Shown here in pieces: positions 47,056 to 58,736 of a stretch of DNA of 64,000 nucleotides. The notes under the pieces are model-generated. The model ran no database searches, was not told the origin of the DNA, and saw only the letters and a list, made by a program, of their open reading frames with translations. Position numbers and translations under genes: made by a program. Every line of letters starts with the position of its first letter. The first letter of the stretch is position 1. The stretch spans positions 48,338,054 through 48,402,053 of the forward strand of contig CM069593.1 of NCBI GenBank assembly GCA_035771175.1, in the 5' to 3' direction. Source of the stretch: Paratinospora sagittata (Eukaryota; Streptophyta; Magnoliopsida; Ranunculales; Menispermaceae).

Positions 47056-50000
47056 ATGGAGGATAGCACAAGCAATATGTACACAGGCAATATGATCAGG
47101 TTGACTGCATTTAATTATGCGATTTGGAAGCCGAAGATGGAGGATCTTTTATACATTAAAGATCTGTGGAAGCCGATTATAATGCCGAAGGAGGAAGCTG
47201 TGACTACAACTTTAACAGATGACAAGACATCAAAAACAACTAGCACAGACACTGATTGGGTCGTGCTGAACCGAAAGTGTGCTGCTCAAATTAGACAATG
47301 GATCGACAAGAGCATTTTCCAAAATTTTGCTAATGAACACGATGCTTACGTTCTATGGCAAAAGTTGGAGACAATGTATGCGAGGACAACCGTACAGAAT
47401 AAAGCTAATCTGATACGACGATTAGTCAATTTGAAGTATAAAGATGGAAGCAGCGTATCGGAACACATGAGTGAGTTCCAAGGCATTGTAGATCAACTCA
47501 ACTCTATGATGATGATCGTAGATGACGAGCTACAAGCGTTGTTGTTGACGAGTTCTCTACCAAAAAGTTGGGACACTCTAGTTGTGTCAGTTAGTAACTC
47601 AGCTCCTGGCGGCAAGCTTACCATGGAAATGGTAAAAGACAGAATGTTGAACGAAGAGTCTCGACGAAAAGACAATGGTTATACTCCTGAAACTGAAGCA
47701 CTTGTCATGGAAAAACAAGGCAAGCAAGAATGGCACGGAAGGAGTAAAAGCAGATATCCTCGTAACCAAAGTCAGCAAAGAGGACGCTCGAAGTCCAGAT
47801 CGTGGCATGACAAGAAGTGTCATCACTGCGGCAAGCCCGGACACTTTATTCGAGAATGTCGAAAGTTAAAGGCGGAACGATCCAGAAATCTAGAAGCAGA
47901 AACCCGAACAAATGACACCGCAACTCTCACTGAAGAAGTCGTCATTGTTCGAGATGCTGATTATGTCAACCTTGCAAGTCAAGACTCTACATGGGTAGTT
48001 GACTCAGGTGCGTCCTACCATGTCACCTCACGACGAGATTTCTTCTCAACCTACACGCAAGGTGATTTCGGACGAGTGAGGATGGGAAATGATGATGCAT
48101 CCAAAATTATTGGCATCGGTAATATTTATTTAGAAACTAACCTTGGATACAGGTTACTCTTGAAAGATGTGAGGCATGTTCCAGATATCCGCCTCAATTT
48201 GATCTCCACCGGAATGCTTGATGACGATGGCTACAATAATAACTTTGGTGAAGGAAAATGGAAGCTCACCAAAGGAAACTTGGTAGTAGCCAGAGGCAAG
48301 AAAGATGCATCACTCTACCACACAGAAGCCAAGCTGTGTAAAGAAGAAGTGAATACCATGAGGAAAGAAGTTCCCACCGAGTTATGGCATAAGCGGCTCG
48401 GCCACATGAGTGAAAAGGGTCTCAGAATTCTTTCCAAGAAGGAGCACTTGCCAGGAATGACAAGTACATCTTTACGTACTTGTGTTGATTGTATTATGGG
48501 TAAACAACACAGAGTTGCATTTCGTAGTTCCCCACCATCTAGAAAGGCAAATATTCTAGATTTAATACACACAGATGTCTGTACAATGAGTTGTAAGACA
48601 CTAGGAGGTGCTCATTATTTTGTGACTTTTATTGATGATCACTCTAGAAAAGTGTGGGCCTTTGCTTTGAAAACTAAAGATCAAGTGCCGGAAGTTTTCA
48701 AGCAATTTCATGTAAAAGTTGAGAGAGAAACTGGCAGACGGTTGAAGTGTGTACGATCAGACAATGGCGGTGAGTATCGCGGATCATTCGAGGAGTACTG
48801 CAAAAGTTTCGGCATCAGGCTGAAAAAATCGGTACCAAAGACACCTCAACACAACGGTGTCGCAGAGAGGATGAACAGAACCATCTGTGAAAGAGTCAGA
48901 TGTATGCTCTCAAATGCAAAACTGTCAAACTCCTATTGGGGGGAGGCAATAAGGACAGCAGTCGATTTAATCAACCTTTCTCCATCAGTTCCACTGAACT
49001 ACGACGTACCAGAAAAGGTTTGGACGGGGAAAGACGTTTCTTACAAACACTTGAAAGTATTTGGCTGCAGAGCATTTGTTCACATCCCTAGAGACGAAAG
49101 GTCCAAGTTGGATGGAAAAGCAAAGCAGTGTATCTTTGTGGGATATTCCCATGAAGAATTCGGCTACAGATTATGGGATCCTGTCAACAAAAAGATTGTC
49201 AGAAGTAGAGACGTGGTGTTTCTTGAAGATCAGACAATCGAGGATTTTCAGAAACCTGAGAAGCCACAATCAGAAGAACTTCCAGTTAATCTGGAACCAG
49301 TCTCTCCATCATCAAATTCAGATGACAAGGAAGCTGTACCAGATACTGAAGATGATGTTCCACCAGCTCAAAGTTCAGAACCAGAACAAGTTCCTGAACA
49401 AGTTCATGAACAAGTCCAACCAGAAGCACAACTAAGGAGATCCACCAGAGAGCGACAACCAAGTCAAAGATATCCTCCTAGCGACTATGTGATGCTCACT
49501 GACGGGGGAGAACCAGAGAGCTATACCGAAGCTATCACTGATGAGCATAAGACTGAGTGGATGAAAGCCATGCAGGAAGAAATGAAATCTCTGCATGAGA
49601 ACCACACATTTGACTTGGTAAAATTACCACAGGGAAAGAAAGCCCTCAAGAACAAGTGGGTATACAGGATCAAAAGCGAAGAAGGTAGCTCACAACCTCG
49701 ATACAAAGCAAGATTGGTTGTGAAAGGATTCGGACAGAAGAAAGGCGTTGACTTCGATGAAATCTTCTCACCAGTGGTAAAAATGTCTTCAATCCGAGTT
49801 GTTCTTGGCTTGGCAGCTAGTCTTAATCTGGAGGTTGAACAACTTGATGTAAAAACCGCATTTTTACATGGTGATCTCGACAAGGAAATCTATATGGAGC
49901 AGCCTGAAGGTTTCCAAGTCAAAAGAAAAGAAAAGCTGGTATGCAGGCTAAAGAAGAGTTTGTATGGTTTGAAACAGGCACCGAGGCAGTGGTATAAAAA

Positions 50001-51078
50001 GTTTGACTCGTTCATGGAGCAAACAGAGTACAACCGAACGACAGCTGATCACTGCGTCTTCATTAAGAAATTCACTGATGGTGATTTTATTATTCTTTTG
50101 CTTTATGTTGATGATATGTTAATTGTAGGCCAAGATATTGGCAAGATTAACACGTTAAAGAAAGAGTTGAGCAAGTCCTTTGCCATGAAAGACTTAGGAC
50201 CCGCAAAACAAATCCTTGGCATGAAGATTGTTCGTGACAGGAAGAACAAGAAACTTTGGCTATCTCAAGAAAAGTATATTGAGAAAGTCTTAGAGCGATT
50301 CAACATGAGCAAAGCTAAACCTGTTAGTTCTCCACTGGCAAGCCACTTCAAGCTTAATTCGAGCCAGTGTCCTTCAAGCGAGGAGGAGAAATCAGAGATA
50401 AGTAAGGTGCCCTATGCATCGGTAGTTGGCAGTTTAATGTACGCTATGGTATGCACCAGACCAGACATTGCTCATGCTGTTGGTGTAGTGAGCCGATTTC
50501 TATCAAATCCTGGAAAGGAACATTGGACAGCAGTCAAATGGATACTCAGGTATCTTAGAGGTACTTCTAGTCATTGTTTATGTTTTGGTAATGATAAATC
50601 TGTATTAGAAGGATTTACAGATTCAGATATGGCTGGCGATGTGGATACGAGAAAGTCGATATCCGGGTACCTAATAACCTTTGCAGGGGGAGCTGTCTCA
50701 TGGCAATCATGATTACAGAAGTGTATTGCTTTAAGTACCACAGAAGCAGAGTACATTGCAATCACTGAAGGTTGTAAGGAGATCTTGTGGATGAAAAAGT
50801 TCCTACAAGAATTGCAGCAGAACCAAGAAAAATATGTTCTTTATTGCGACAGTCAAAGCGCAATTCACCTCAGCAAAAACTCAACCTTCCATTCAAGGTC
50901 CAAGCACATCGACGTGCGGTATCATTGGATTCGTGATGTGCTGGAAAATAAACTGTTGCAAGTTGTGAAGATCCACACTAATGACAACGGGGCAGATATG
51001 ATGACAAAGTCCCTAACCAGCGAAAAACTTGCTATCTGTCGAGAGATTGCAGGTGTGGTGGAGCCCTGTTACACATGA
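47056..51078 (+). pseudogene. Copia gag-pol of family 3, one nonsense codon
   Basis: The polyprotein starts at the ATG at 47056. Zinc knuckle CHHCGKPGHFIREC begins at residue 255 and protease DSGASYHVT at 316. The integrase zinc-binding H-H-C-C (HKRLGHM..CVDCIMGK) and DDE residues (HTDVC, RSDNGGEY, HNGVAERMNR) are intact. Reverse transcriptase has YVDDM at 1017. RNase H starts normally (DSDMAGD), but TGA at 50710-50712 ends the frame at residue 1218. The same frame then continues to 51078 with TTEAEY, DSQSAIHL, HIDVRYHW and ADMMTKSL. A single base change of an Arg codon (CGA or AGA) to TGA is enough to explain it. Removing most of RNase H should stop reverse transcription in cis. Confidence 0.94.
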
Positions 51079-51094
51079 GGTGGAGGGGGAGATT

Positions 51095-51638
51095 TGTTGG
51101 TCCACCTCGGTGGCTTCAAAGAAGACGGCTGAATATTCAGAATTGTCAACAGTGACGGCTGGCAAACATGGGCGGCCATTCAAGCCATCTTTGCTGAATG
51201 GTTTATAAAATATAAATATTATATATATTTTATAATTACGAAATTACCCCTGTTGAGCTCTATAAATAGAGCCTTAACTTCAACTTGAAAATTCATTCGA
51301 TAGATCCGAGAGATATCTAATTCTAGAGATCTAGAGAGCCTCAAAGAGAGTTTCTTTGAGAAGAAAAAGTGTGAGCCAATTTGTGAAGTGTTATCCACAA
51401 ATTGAAGATACATAGGTATTGTGTATTTGTGAGAGATCCACCTAAGGGTGAAGTTTGTAATCCCATTTGATTATAGTGGAAGTTTCTTAAGCGGCTTACG
51501 GGTCCCGTGGTTTTTACCTCATCTTTGGAGGGTTTTCCACGCTAAAATCTTTAGTGTTATCTTTGTTGTATTTTTAGTTTGGGAAATTGTCCTGAGATTG
51601 TAGAATTTATTTCTTTACAACCATCGTTTTTCCCAACA
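51095..51638 (+). repeat. 3' LTR of Copia family 3
   Basis: Same 544-bp length as the 5' LTR, with about 5 substitutions by eye (for example T to C at the GACGGTTGA site and C to G in CCACCCTAA). Confidence 0.95.
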
Positions 51639-53169
51639 CTATTGTCCCAAATTATACTCCACGAAGAGGGATGAACCAGACTTTACAAATTTTCAATTTA
51701 AACCTTTCTCAAATTAAAAATAAATGCAATTGGCTTAACACCGTGTTTTGTGTCGTCCTAGTGCCAAACATCAAATAAAACATCTCTACTCACTATGACT
51801 TCATTAGTAGTAGGATTATAAAGGTTATAGCCATAGAATTTTCCACTCTTGTACCCAATAAATATTGTCTTCACGCCCTTGTCATCCAGCTTTCTTCTAG
51901 TTTTATCAGGGATATGCACATATGCAATAGATCCAAAAACTCGTAAGTATGCAACACTTAGTTTGTATCCGCTCCAAGCTTCTTCAGAGGTAATATACGG
52001 GAGGGCCTTAGTCAGGGATCTATTCAGCAAATAAATAGAGCAGGAAACAACTTCAACCCAAAAAGTATGGCTTTCAACATTCTTCGTGCCATATCCATGA
52101 TAGTCCGATTTTTTCGCTCAACAACGCCATTATGTTGCGGTGTGTATGGTGTTGTGATCTCATGCTTGATTCCTTGAGTTGTACAATAATCACCAAAGGT
52201 TCTAGAAGTGTATTCACCACCACCATTGGTTCTTAACATTTTGATATAATGACTACTCTACTTTTCAACAAAAGATTTAAATTTTTAAAAGCAATCAAAA
52301 GTGTCAGATTTGTTAGCCAGAAAATAAACCCAAATTTTCCTACTATAATCATCAATGAAAGTGAGAAAATATTTGTTTCCTCCATTACTCGTAGTCTACT
52401 ACAGCATACATCATAATGAATCACTTCTAAAAGGTGGGTGGCACGCCATGAGGATTAACTCGCAAAAGGTTGTCTATGCTACTTGCCAAGAATACAACCT
52501 TCATAAAATCGTTCCGAGTGATTAACAATTGGTAACCCTTTCACCAATTTCATCTATGCCAAAAGTTTCAAACTTCTAAAATTCAAGTGCCCGAATCTTA
52601 AGTGCCCGAATCTTAAGTGCCACGGCCATGGCTCATTAGTAATAATAGTTTGAAAACATGAGTACGTATCATTCTTAATCTCAATCTTAAATAAACAATT
52701 TTTTAAGAGAGATTTAAGAATGATCATACTGTCACTATTGAGTATGATTAAGTGGTTATCCTTCATCTGCATATGATAACCTTTCTCAAGCAGCTGCCTA
52801 ATACTAAGAAGATTACTCATCATCTTCGAGACATAGAAAATATCATATATGTACTGATGATCACCATTCTTCAATTTAATTAGGATGAGGTATTTTCTCA
52901 TCACTAGAATCTTATCATCATCTGCGAACTTAAGAAGAGTACTTCTGACTAAACTGACTCGTCTAAGTCAACAAATAACTCTCTTTTACCACACATATAA
53001 TTTGTACACCCAGTGTTAAGTAGAGGTGTAAACTATCCAACCGACCCGACCAAACCCGACCATTTTGGGTCGGGTTGGTCGGGTTGTTTTAAGGGTGACC
53101 GACCAAGTCAAGTCGGGTCGAATCATGGGTTTCGACCAAAAAGGTTGGATCTAATCCGACCATCCATAC

Positions 53170-54022
53170 TAGGGGTGTTCATCAACCCGACCAACCCGCC
53201 CGAACCGAACCTTTTGGGTTGGTTTGGGTTAGGTTAAATAAGTAGTTTGGGTTGGGTTCTAAAATACCTAACCCAATCGGTTTGGATTGGGTCACAGGTT
53301 CATCCCATAAAAAATCGAATAACCCGACCCAAATCGAATAACCCGACGCAAATCGAATCCTATTATTAGTCTCAAAGTCATAAATTTTACAATTACATAT
53401 TTATGATTTAGAGCTTTAGTAATTTCAAAAAAAAAAAAAAAAAGTTTACTAATGCGGAGCTTAACAATTAAAATAACTTAAAATTGATTTTTTTATCTTT
53501 TTTGTGTCTTTTTTGGCTTGACTGTATACTTGTGTCTTTTACTTATTCTACCTTATTCGTTCTTATGTGTGTTTTTCCAACTGTTCTATAAGAATTTTCA
53601 GTGTTTAACCATTGACACTTTTTAGCAATGTAAAAGTAAGCTTCTGTGACAAGTTATGTTCATATCAAGTTTTAAAGATGTAAACCAAAAAGAGAATTGG
53701 ATCATCATCATGAGCATGAGTTTCATAATCACCAATCTAAGCCATTGTAATAGCATACTGTAAATATTGGGTAAAAGAAAAGGGCCGCCAAAATTTGCTT
53801 TGTAGCAATTATTCTGTAAATTATTGTTCGAAGTTACCAAAATTAGGCCCAAGTCAAACTCAATCTACAGACCCAATCCAAACTGAACCCAAACTATTTG
53901 GGTTGGGTTGGGTTGGGCGATAGATTGAGTTAGGTTGGATTTCAAATTTAGCAACCCAAACTGTTTGGGTTAGGTTAGATTTTCGCCTCAAACTGACCCA
54001 ACCCAACTCATGTACACCCCTA
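53170..54022. mobile_element. Inner hAT-like element with perfect 8-bp target duplication
   Basis: TAGGGGTGTTCATCAACCCG at the left and GTACACCCCTA at the right, flanked on both sides by atccatac (53162-53169 and 54023-54030). Subterminal CCCAACC / GGTTGGG inverted motifs. No transposase. It is nested in the outer element. Confidence 0.85.
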
Positions 54023-54030
54023 ATCCATAC

Positions 54031-54235
54031 CCCTTTCTTTTCTTCCCTCTCCCCTTTCTCTTTCTCTTTGTCTCTCTGCGTTCCCTCTCTTTCTCTCCCC
54101 ACTTCTTCCCTTTTCTTTTCCCTCTCTCTTTCTCTCCACTCTTCTTCTCTTCTCTCTTCCCTCTCTCTTCCTCTCCCTCTACGTTCCCTTCCTTTTTCTC
54201 TCCTCTCTTCTTCCCTTCTCTTTTCACCCACCTCA
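54031..54235. repeat. 205-bp polypyrimidine tract
   Basis: Almost pure C/T on the plus strand (CCCTTTCTTTTCTTCCCTCT and onward), with very few purines. It could form triplex (H-) DNA. The Arg/Glu/Lys-rich frame on the minus strand is a by-product. Confidence 0.9.
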
Positions 54236-56216
54236 TTTAAAAATTAAAAAGATAAAAAAGCCCCATGTAAAATTACAAAAAAGGGCAAGTATTAAATCTC
54301 TTAAATCTTCTCACCTCTCTCTTCACCCACCCGCTCTCTACCCTAAACTTTTCAGCCCTTCAACTATCCAACTTATCTTAATCTCCAATCTTGTCATTTT
54401 CTTATATTTTTTTTAATCAAAAGCATATATTTTCACCATTTTCACCCTTTTAAAATATTTTTTTTATATAAAAACATACCCAAAATCGAAGAGAAAAAAA
54501 GGCAAAAATGAATTTCGAAACCCAGAAAAAATGGCTCCGGAATTGGGTGTGTCCGACCTTATATGGGCGGACATAATGAAATTTGTCCGCCCTTAACAGG
54601 CCAGACAAAAAAGAAAAATCAAAAAATACATTGTCCGACCCTGGTAGGTCGGACGTTTGAGATTCTGGCGTGCAAAATGGGTTTCTGAAAACCTATTTCT
54701 GCCGCCTCATTCAACCATTTTCACCCTTTTTTTTTTTGCAAAAGAAAACATTCAAATCCAACAATGTAACATTGAAATCAACTTAAAACATGTAAAAATA
54801 ATAATTTTCTTATCGATTTGTAATCAAGATTGCACTTGAATCACTTTAAGTTTGAGGACTCCAAAACTCAAAATAATTCGATTATTTTGTAAAATTTCGC
54901 GACATTGGTGCTCACAAATCTTCCTAACAGTGTTCTAACCCTTTGAATGATTGAAAAACTTGAAGAAATGGTAAAAAGAAGAGAAAAAACGAGAAAGAAG
55001 GAAAGGGTTTATAACATTGGGGTGAAAAGGATAAAATAAAATTTAGGTAGGTGAAGAGAGAGAAAATAATTGATTTTAATTTTTATGTGGATAAAAAAAG
55101 TAAATGGATAAAAAGATAAGAAATGGTGGATGAAAATAACCTGAACTATTTTTATATAAAAATGCTTTTAATTTCAAGTTGGGCTTTTTTTATTACAAGT
55201 TGGGGGCCTATTTTAATGCTACAAAAGAGTTTACAAAAAGGTTTTCTTTTTGAGAAACTGCTGAATTTAAAAGCCCAAAACTGATTGGGCAAAAATTAAA
55301 AAATAATATAAAATTTGAATCGGGTCAACCCAATCACCCAATGGGCCTGACCCATGAAATGTAGGGTCGGGTGAAGCCCATAATTTTGGTGATTATGGCG
55401 GGTCAGGTGGGGGTTGGGTCCAAACCCAACCCAGACCTAATCCGTGCTCACCCCTACATTTGGCTAATATGCATCTACATACTCTTAATCTTCCATATGC
55501 AAACAACACAAATTAACGTTTTAAAATCTGGAGACATACTTTCCTTGCTTTATCTACATCTTTGTAAGACTTTTCTAAAATCTCACTAGCTTCTTTTATT
55601 TTAATCGCCCTCTGTACCTTCTAAATGCCATATTATCAAAAGTCTAAAAGATAAAATATAATATTTTTTTATCCTTCCTTTTATTTTTATGTAGTGTATC
55701 TCATTGGTCTGCCAGTACTTTGTCAAACCCTTGCTCCGCTATATCCAATAATTCTTAATAGGCAAATAAGATCTTCATTTGCTTGTTCCAAGGTTGATTG
55801 AGGCCAAAATAAATTTACAAGGGAAAATCTGAGAGTTAGATAACAAATCAACTCTAGGAACACCAAATAACGCTCTTGTATATGCAAGCACGTGACTAAT
55901 GCAACCACCACCACCACCACCACCACCACCAATTTCTTTAATATAGTGATACGGTGTTCCAGAGGGTTAGATAACAATCTAATTAACTCTAGTCTTCTTC
56001 CTTACCCGCCTCCTCTGCAACTTTAAGACCCCTCTTTCTGCATCTGTAAAACTTCTCCTCCTCTTCTTTTACACTTCGTTCTGCAGCACCGTTCAACAAC
56101 CTTCAATCTCAGCAACAAAACTCAATGCGTCAACTCTTTTCTTCTGGACAATTCCTCGACAATCACGCACAACACTAATTTCTTCACCCCAAGATCGACA
56201 CAAAGCTCTAATACCA

Positions 56217-56340
56217 TGTTGGATCAAAACAATCTCTACTTCTTTATTAATTTTGTTCATATATAACACATTCCCATCATTGACACACAGAAACATATTC
56301 ATTAATTTCGATGCTATATATAACACTCCTTACAAATATG
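56217..56340 (-). repeat. 5' LTR end of the second family-1 Copia
   Basis: On plus, TGTTGGATCAAAACAATCTC directly follows the primer-binding site, matching 21386 over about 32 bp. The outer boundary is not resolved. The LTR lies within about 340 bp of the second CCX stop codon and may overlap its 3' UTR. Confidence 0.55.
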
Positions 56341-56553
56341 CAAAGATATTTACAACCCAAGAAGAAAAAAAATACAATTGTAGTCAGCAGAGATAAGAGA
56401 TCCAAGACTAAGTCGCACTAATTTTGAGTGTAAGAAACCTGTAACCTGAAATTAAGCTTCACTACTGACAAGAAGCAAACCTATATACTACCTGAATATA
56501 TCACAATTAAACTGCTCCAAGAACTACAATTGCAACATGTATAGCTAGTGAAG

Positions 56554-58266
56554 TCAGAGAGACTCGGCTGTTTGAACAAGCCTCAGTGATATAGAACCCA
56601 AGTATAAGGTTAAAAGCCCGACACCCAAGAACCGATCAAGCTTCATTTGTCTCAGGGGTAAAATCAAAAGAGCCCAAAGTAATCCCGCTACCAAGAATGC
56701 TAATGTTTCAAATAAAAACCAGTCTCTAGGAATCGCAACGCTAGACGGGTAGACCTTCCAAGCTGAGAGAACAAGAGATAATCCCAAGCCCACCAATATG
56801 TTGAAGATAGGTCCTGCATAACCCCCCGAGATTGCAACTTGCGTTCCATTTGCTCCACCATTCACCGCCATTGTAACATTAGTTATCAAATCGCCAAGCG
56901 AGTTTCCCCAAGCAAGCACGGTTAGCCCAAGAACCGAAGGGCTTATTCCACAAATAATCCCAAGAGAAACCAACAAAGAAACCAGTTCTTGAGCTGTGAT
57001 ATAACTCCAGACCACACTCATCACAAATCCTCCTACAAGCCAAGGAAATAAAAACTTCCTTGGTGGTGTAGAACGATTAGTAGTCGAGAACAAAAGAATC
57101 CCAAGTAAAATTCCAACTAGTCCTCCAAACACATACATAGCAAGTCTTGCATAAGACTCGATATTGTTCTTTGAATCACAAACAACTGCCAAGAAAATTG
57201 GCCCGAGTGTAACCGAAGCAACACCAAATGGCTTAGACCATTTGTCCTCACAAACAACTGGAATAGTCAATCTCCGTGGTAAGTAGAGAGGAAGCTCAAG
57301 AAAAGAAAGAAACGTGTGAAACATATTTGATGAAGCAAAGCTGCAACAAGAAGTCCCAACTTCTTTATCTACATTTGCTTGGAAAGCTTCTCCTTCTGTA
57401 CTAATTTTAATTATTTCTTCTCCCCTTTCAGTGCTACCCAAAATTGGCACCCCTAATTCACTATCCTTTTCCAAATTGATGTCATTTTTTATGTGCCCAT
57501 CTTCTTGTACATTGTTTTTCCAGTAGCGATGTGTGATATAGACGACAAGCACATAAGCAAGATACAGAGAACTGAAACCAATAGCACCCCAAATGTTGAT
57601 TTTCCCGATAATTGTGATAAAACACAAACCCGAGATTGCTAGAAGAAAGAAGCAGACATCTCTAACAAAATCCAACTTGTTTATGGAGATATGATGAGGA
57701 CTCATTAAAATACTCACAATTCCAACAACCACACATGAAACAAAGAAACCACCCCCTAGAACACTATTAAGCCCAACGCCGCCTTCCCCGTTTCCGGAGA
57801 AGGAGACGAGGCTGGCGAACACATCCGGTGCTCCGTTTCCAAGAGAGAGGAGCGTGACTCCGGCAATAGTGGGAGATAGCTTCAATACCCTTGATAAATT
57901 CTCAAGTGAAGAACAGAAGTAAACAGAGGCTGTATTGCCCATCACATAAAACAACACAAGAAGCCAAAGAAATGCAAGGAAATAGCCCAAAAAAGGCCAT
58001 TTCCCACATATGCAATAGAAGAAGTAAATATAGTCAATATACCCATCAGGCCTACATGGGTTGTTTTCTGATTTAAGATACAAACACTTGCTTTTGTTGT
58101 CACTTAAACTCTGAAATCCATTGCAATCTTCAGTGACGGTGCCATTAGTATTCAAACCAAAAGTTACAACAAAATTCTCCGAATTTAACGATGGGGTCTT
58201 CGAGAAGATGCATAAGAGTAGCAAAAATGAGATGTTCAGGAAGATTAGATAAGACCTTGATGCCAT
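56554..58266 (-). CDS. CCX: Cation/calcium exchanger (CCX family, NCKX-like), second paralogue
   Basis: Single coding exon of 570 residues from the ATG at 58266. An in-frame ATG 111 bp upstream is rejected because it lies in a likely 5'-UTR intron and would add a Ser-rich, non-conserved leader. Alpha-repeat motifs GNGAPDVFAS (residues 143-152) and GNSLGDLITN (454-463) are intact. A hydrophobic N-terminal segment (6-22) could be a signal or first membrane segment. The Cys-rich block ends FYCICGKWP, followed by FCSSLENLSRVLKLSPTIAG. The polar loop (about 246-310) has CCSF and leads into ELPLYLPRRLTIPVV. Family function is Ca2+/monovalent cation exchange. Block order equals that of the 12811 gene, so they are paralogues. 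This one has a shorter N-terminal loop. A decayed Copia ends just downstream. Confidence 0.93.
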   Translation of the reverse strand: MASRSYLIFLNISFLLLLCIFSKTPSLNSENFVVTFGLNTNGTVTEDCNGFQSLSDNKSKCLYLKSENNPCRPDGYIDYIYFFYCICGKWPFLGYFLAFLWLLVLFYVMGNTASVYFCSSLENLSRVLKLSPTIAGVTLLSLGNGAPDVFASLVSFSGNGEGGVGLNSVLGGGFFVSCVVVGIVSILMSPHHISINKLDFVRDVCFFLLAISGLCFITIIGKINIWGAIGFSSLYLAYVLVVYITHRYWKNNVQEDGHIKNDINLEKDSELGVPILGSTERGEEIIKISTEGEAFQANVDKEVGTSCCSFASSNMFHTFLSFLELPLYLPRRLTIPVVCEDKWSKPFGVASVTLGPIFLAVVCDSKNNIESYARLAMYVFGGLVGILLGILLFSTTNRSTPPRKFLFPWLVGGFVMSVVWSYITAQELVSLLVSLGIICGISPSVLGLTVLAWGNSLGDLITNVTMAVNGGANGTQVAISGGYAGPIFNILVGLGLSLVLSAWKVYPSSVAIPRDWFLFETLAFLVAGLLWALLILPLRQMKLDRFLGVGLLTLYLGSISLRLVQTAESL

Positions 58267-58318
58267 TGAAGAAGAAGATGATGATGAAGTCGAAGATGAA
58301 GATGAAGCCTTCTCAACC

Positions 58319-58457
58319 CTATAAATTTGAAACAAAATCAGAACTAAATGGTTTAAGTAAAAGGGCGTTTGGAACAAGTGATTACAAAGTCAAACTTCAT
58401 CAAACAATGCCATTAACTAAAATAACAGACTGCCAAAAAAAAGAAGAAAAAACTAAC
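58319..58457 (-). other. Probable 5'-UTR intron of the second CCX gene
   Basis: Minus-strand donor AAG|GTTAGT at 58457 and acceptor TTTATAG at 58319, with a T-rich tract in the intron. It ends 53 bp before the chosen ATG. Predicted from splice-site form only. Confidence 0.5.
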
Positions 58458-58660
58458 CTTTTTTTTAAGTGATTGCAAAGAAATAATTGGTAAAAAAGGC
58501 TTCTTCATGATCTGTTCATCTTTGTTCTTCATGTTTGTTGGGTTTATTTGCTAGATAAGGTTAGGTGAAGCCGTGAAGATCAAAAGGGTAAAGTTTAGAA
58601 AGAGACATAGCAATGGAAAGCCATTGTAGAGAGAGAGTGAAGCAGGTGAATGGAAGAGCT

Positions 58661-58668
58661 TTTTATAA
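58661..58668 (-). promoter_or_regulatory. TATA box of the second CCX gene
   Basis: Minus strand reads CATTATAAAAAGCTC. A CT-rich initiator zone (CACTCTCTCTCTAC) follows about 30 nt downstream at 58640-58627. Confidence 0.6.
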
Positions 58669-58736
58669 TGTTAATTAATTAATTTTATTTTTTAAATAGA
58701 GATCGATGGAAACAGGCCAACTTAGCTACAATGGTC

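Larger units (their letters stand above)
46263..51638 (+). mobile_element. Young Copia retrotransposon (family 3, Tnt1/Tork-like)
   Basis: Perfect 5-bp duplication ctatt (46258-46262 and 51639-51643). The two 544-bp LTRs differ at about 5 sites by eye (around 99% identity), so insertion is recent. The primer-binding site TGGTATCAGAGC is at 46810-46821, and a polypurine tract (GGTGGAGGGGGAGATT) precedes the 3' LTR. One continuous gag-pol frame is broken by a single nonsense codon. The lineage is inferred from the overall resemblance of the polyprotein to Tnt1-type elements. Confidence 0.96.
53021..55456. mobile_element. Outer hAT-like element
   Basis: Starts TAGAGGTGTAAACTATCC with nearby CGACCCGACC and GGGTCGGGTTGG, and ends with ACCCAACCC then GCTCACCCCTA. 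These are the TAGGGGTG...CACCCCTA ends and ACCCGA motifs of plant non-autonomous hAT elements. Flanking 8-mers do not match, and the Copia lost sequence at this point, so the insertion came with a deletion or the right end belongs to a further element. The interior includes the element at 53170-54022 and a polypyrimidine tract. Confidence 0.55.
51735..56216 (-). pseudogene. Second decayed Copia of family 1, split by hAT-like DNA
   Basis: Minus-strand remnants closely similar to 21655-28905. Integrase C-terminus is 52030-51758 (RVFGSIAYVHIP, FIGYKSGKFYGY). The integrase core is 52239-52040 ([20 protein letters not shown]), and the GAG-pre-integrase/protease flank is 53020-52550. Gag and leader lie at 56216-55460, after a 2.4-kb insertion. 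The leader has an (ACC)9 microsatellite (55904-55930). The primer-binding site TGGTATTAGAGC is at 56216-56205 on minus. Reverse transcriptase and RNase H are absent, since sequence identity stops at about 51735. Many stops; dead. Confidence 0.85.

Noticed and set aside
53860..54236. Arg/Glu/Lys-rich frames on the minus strand
   Set aside because: They come from the 205-bp polypyrimidine tract read in three frames; no start context or conserved domain.
58267..58377. N-terminal extension of the second CCX (Ser-rich 37 residues)
   Set aside because: The upstream ATG falls within a predicted 5'-UTR intron, and the extension has no counterpart in the paralogue; the start at 58266 gives a normal protein.
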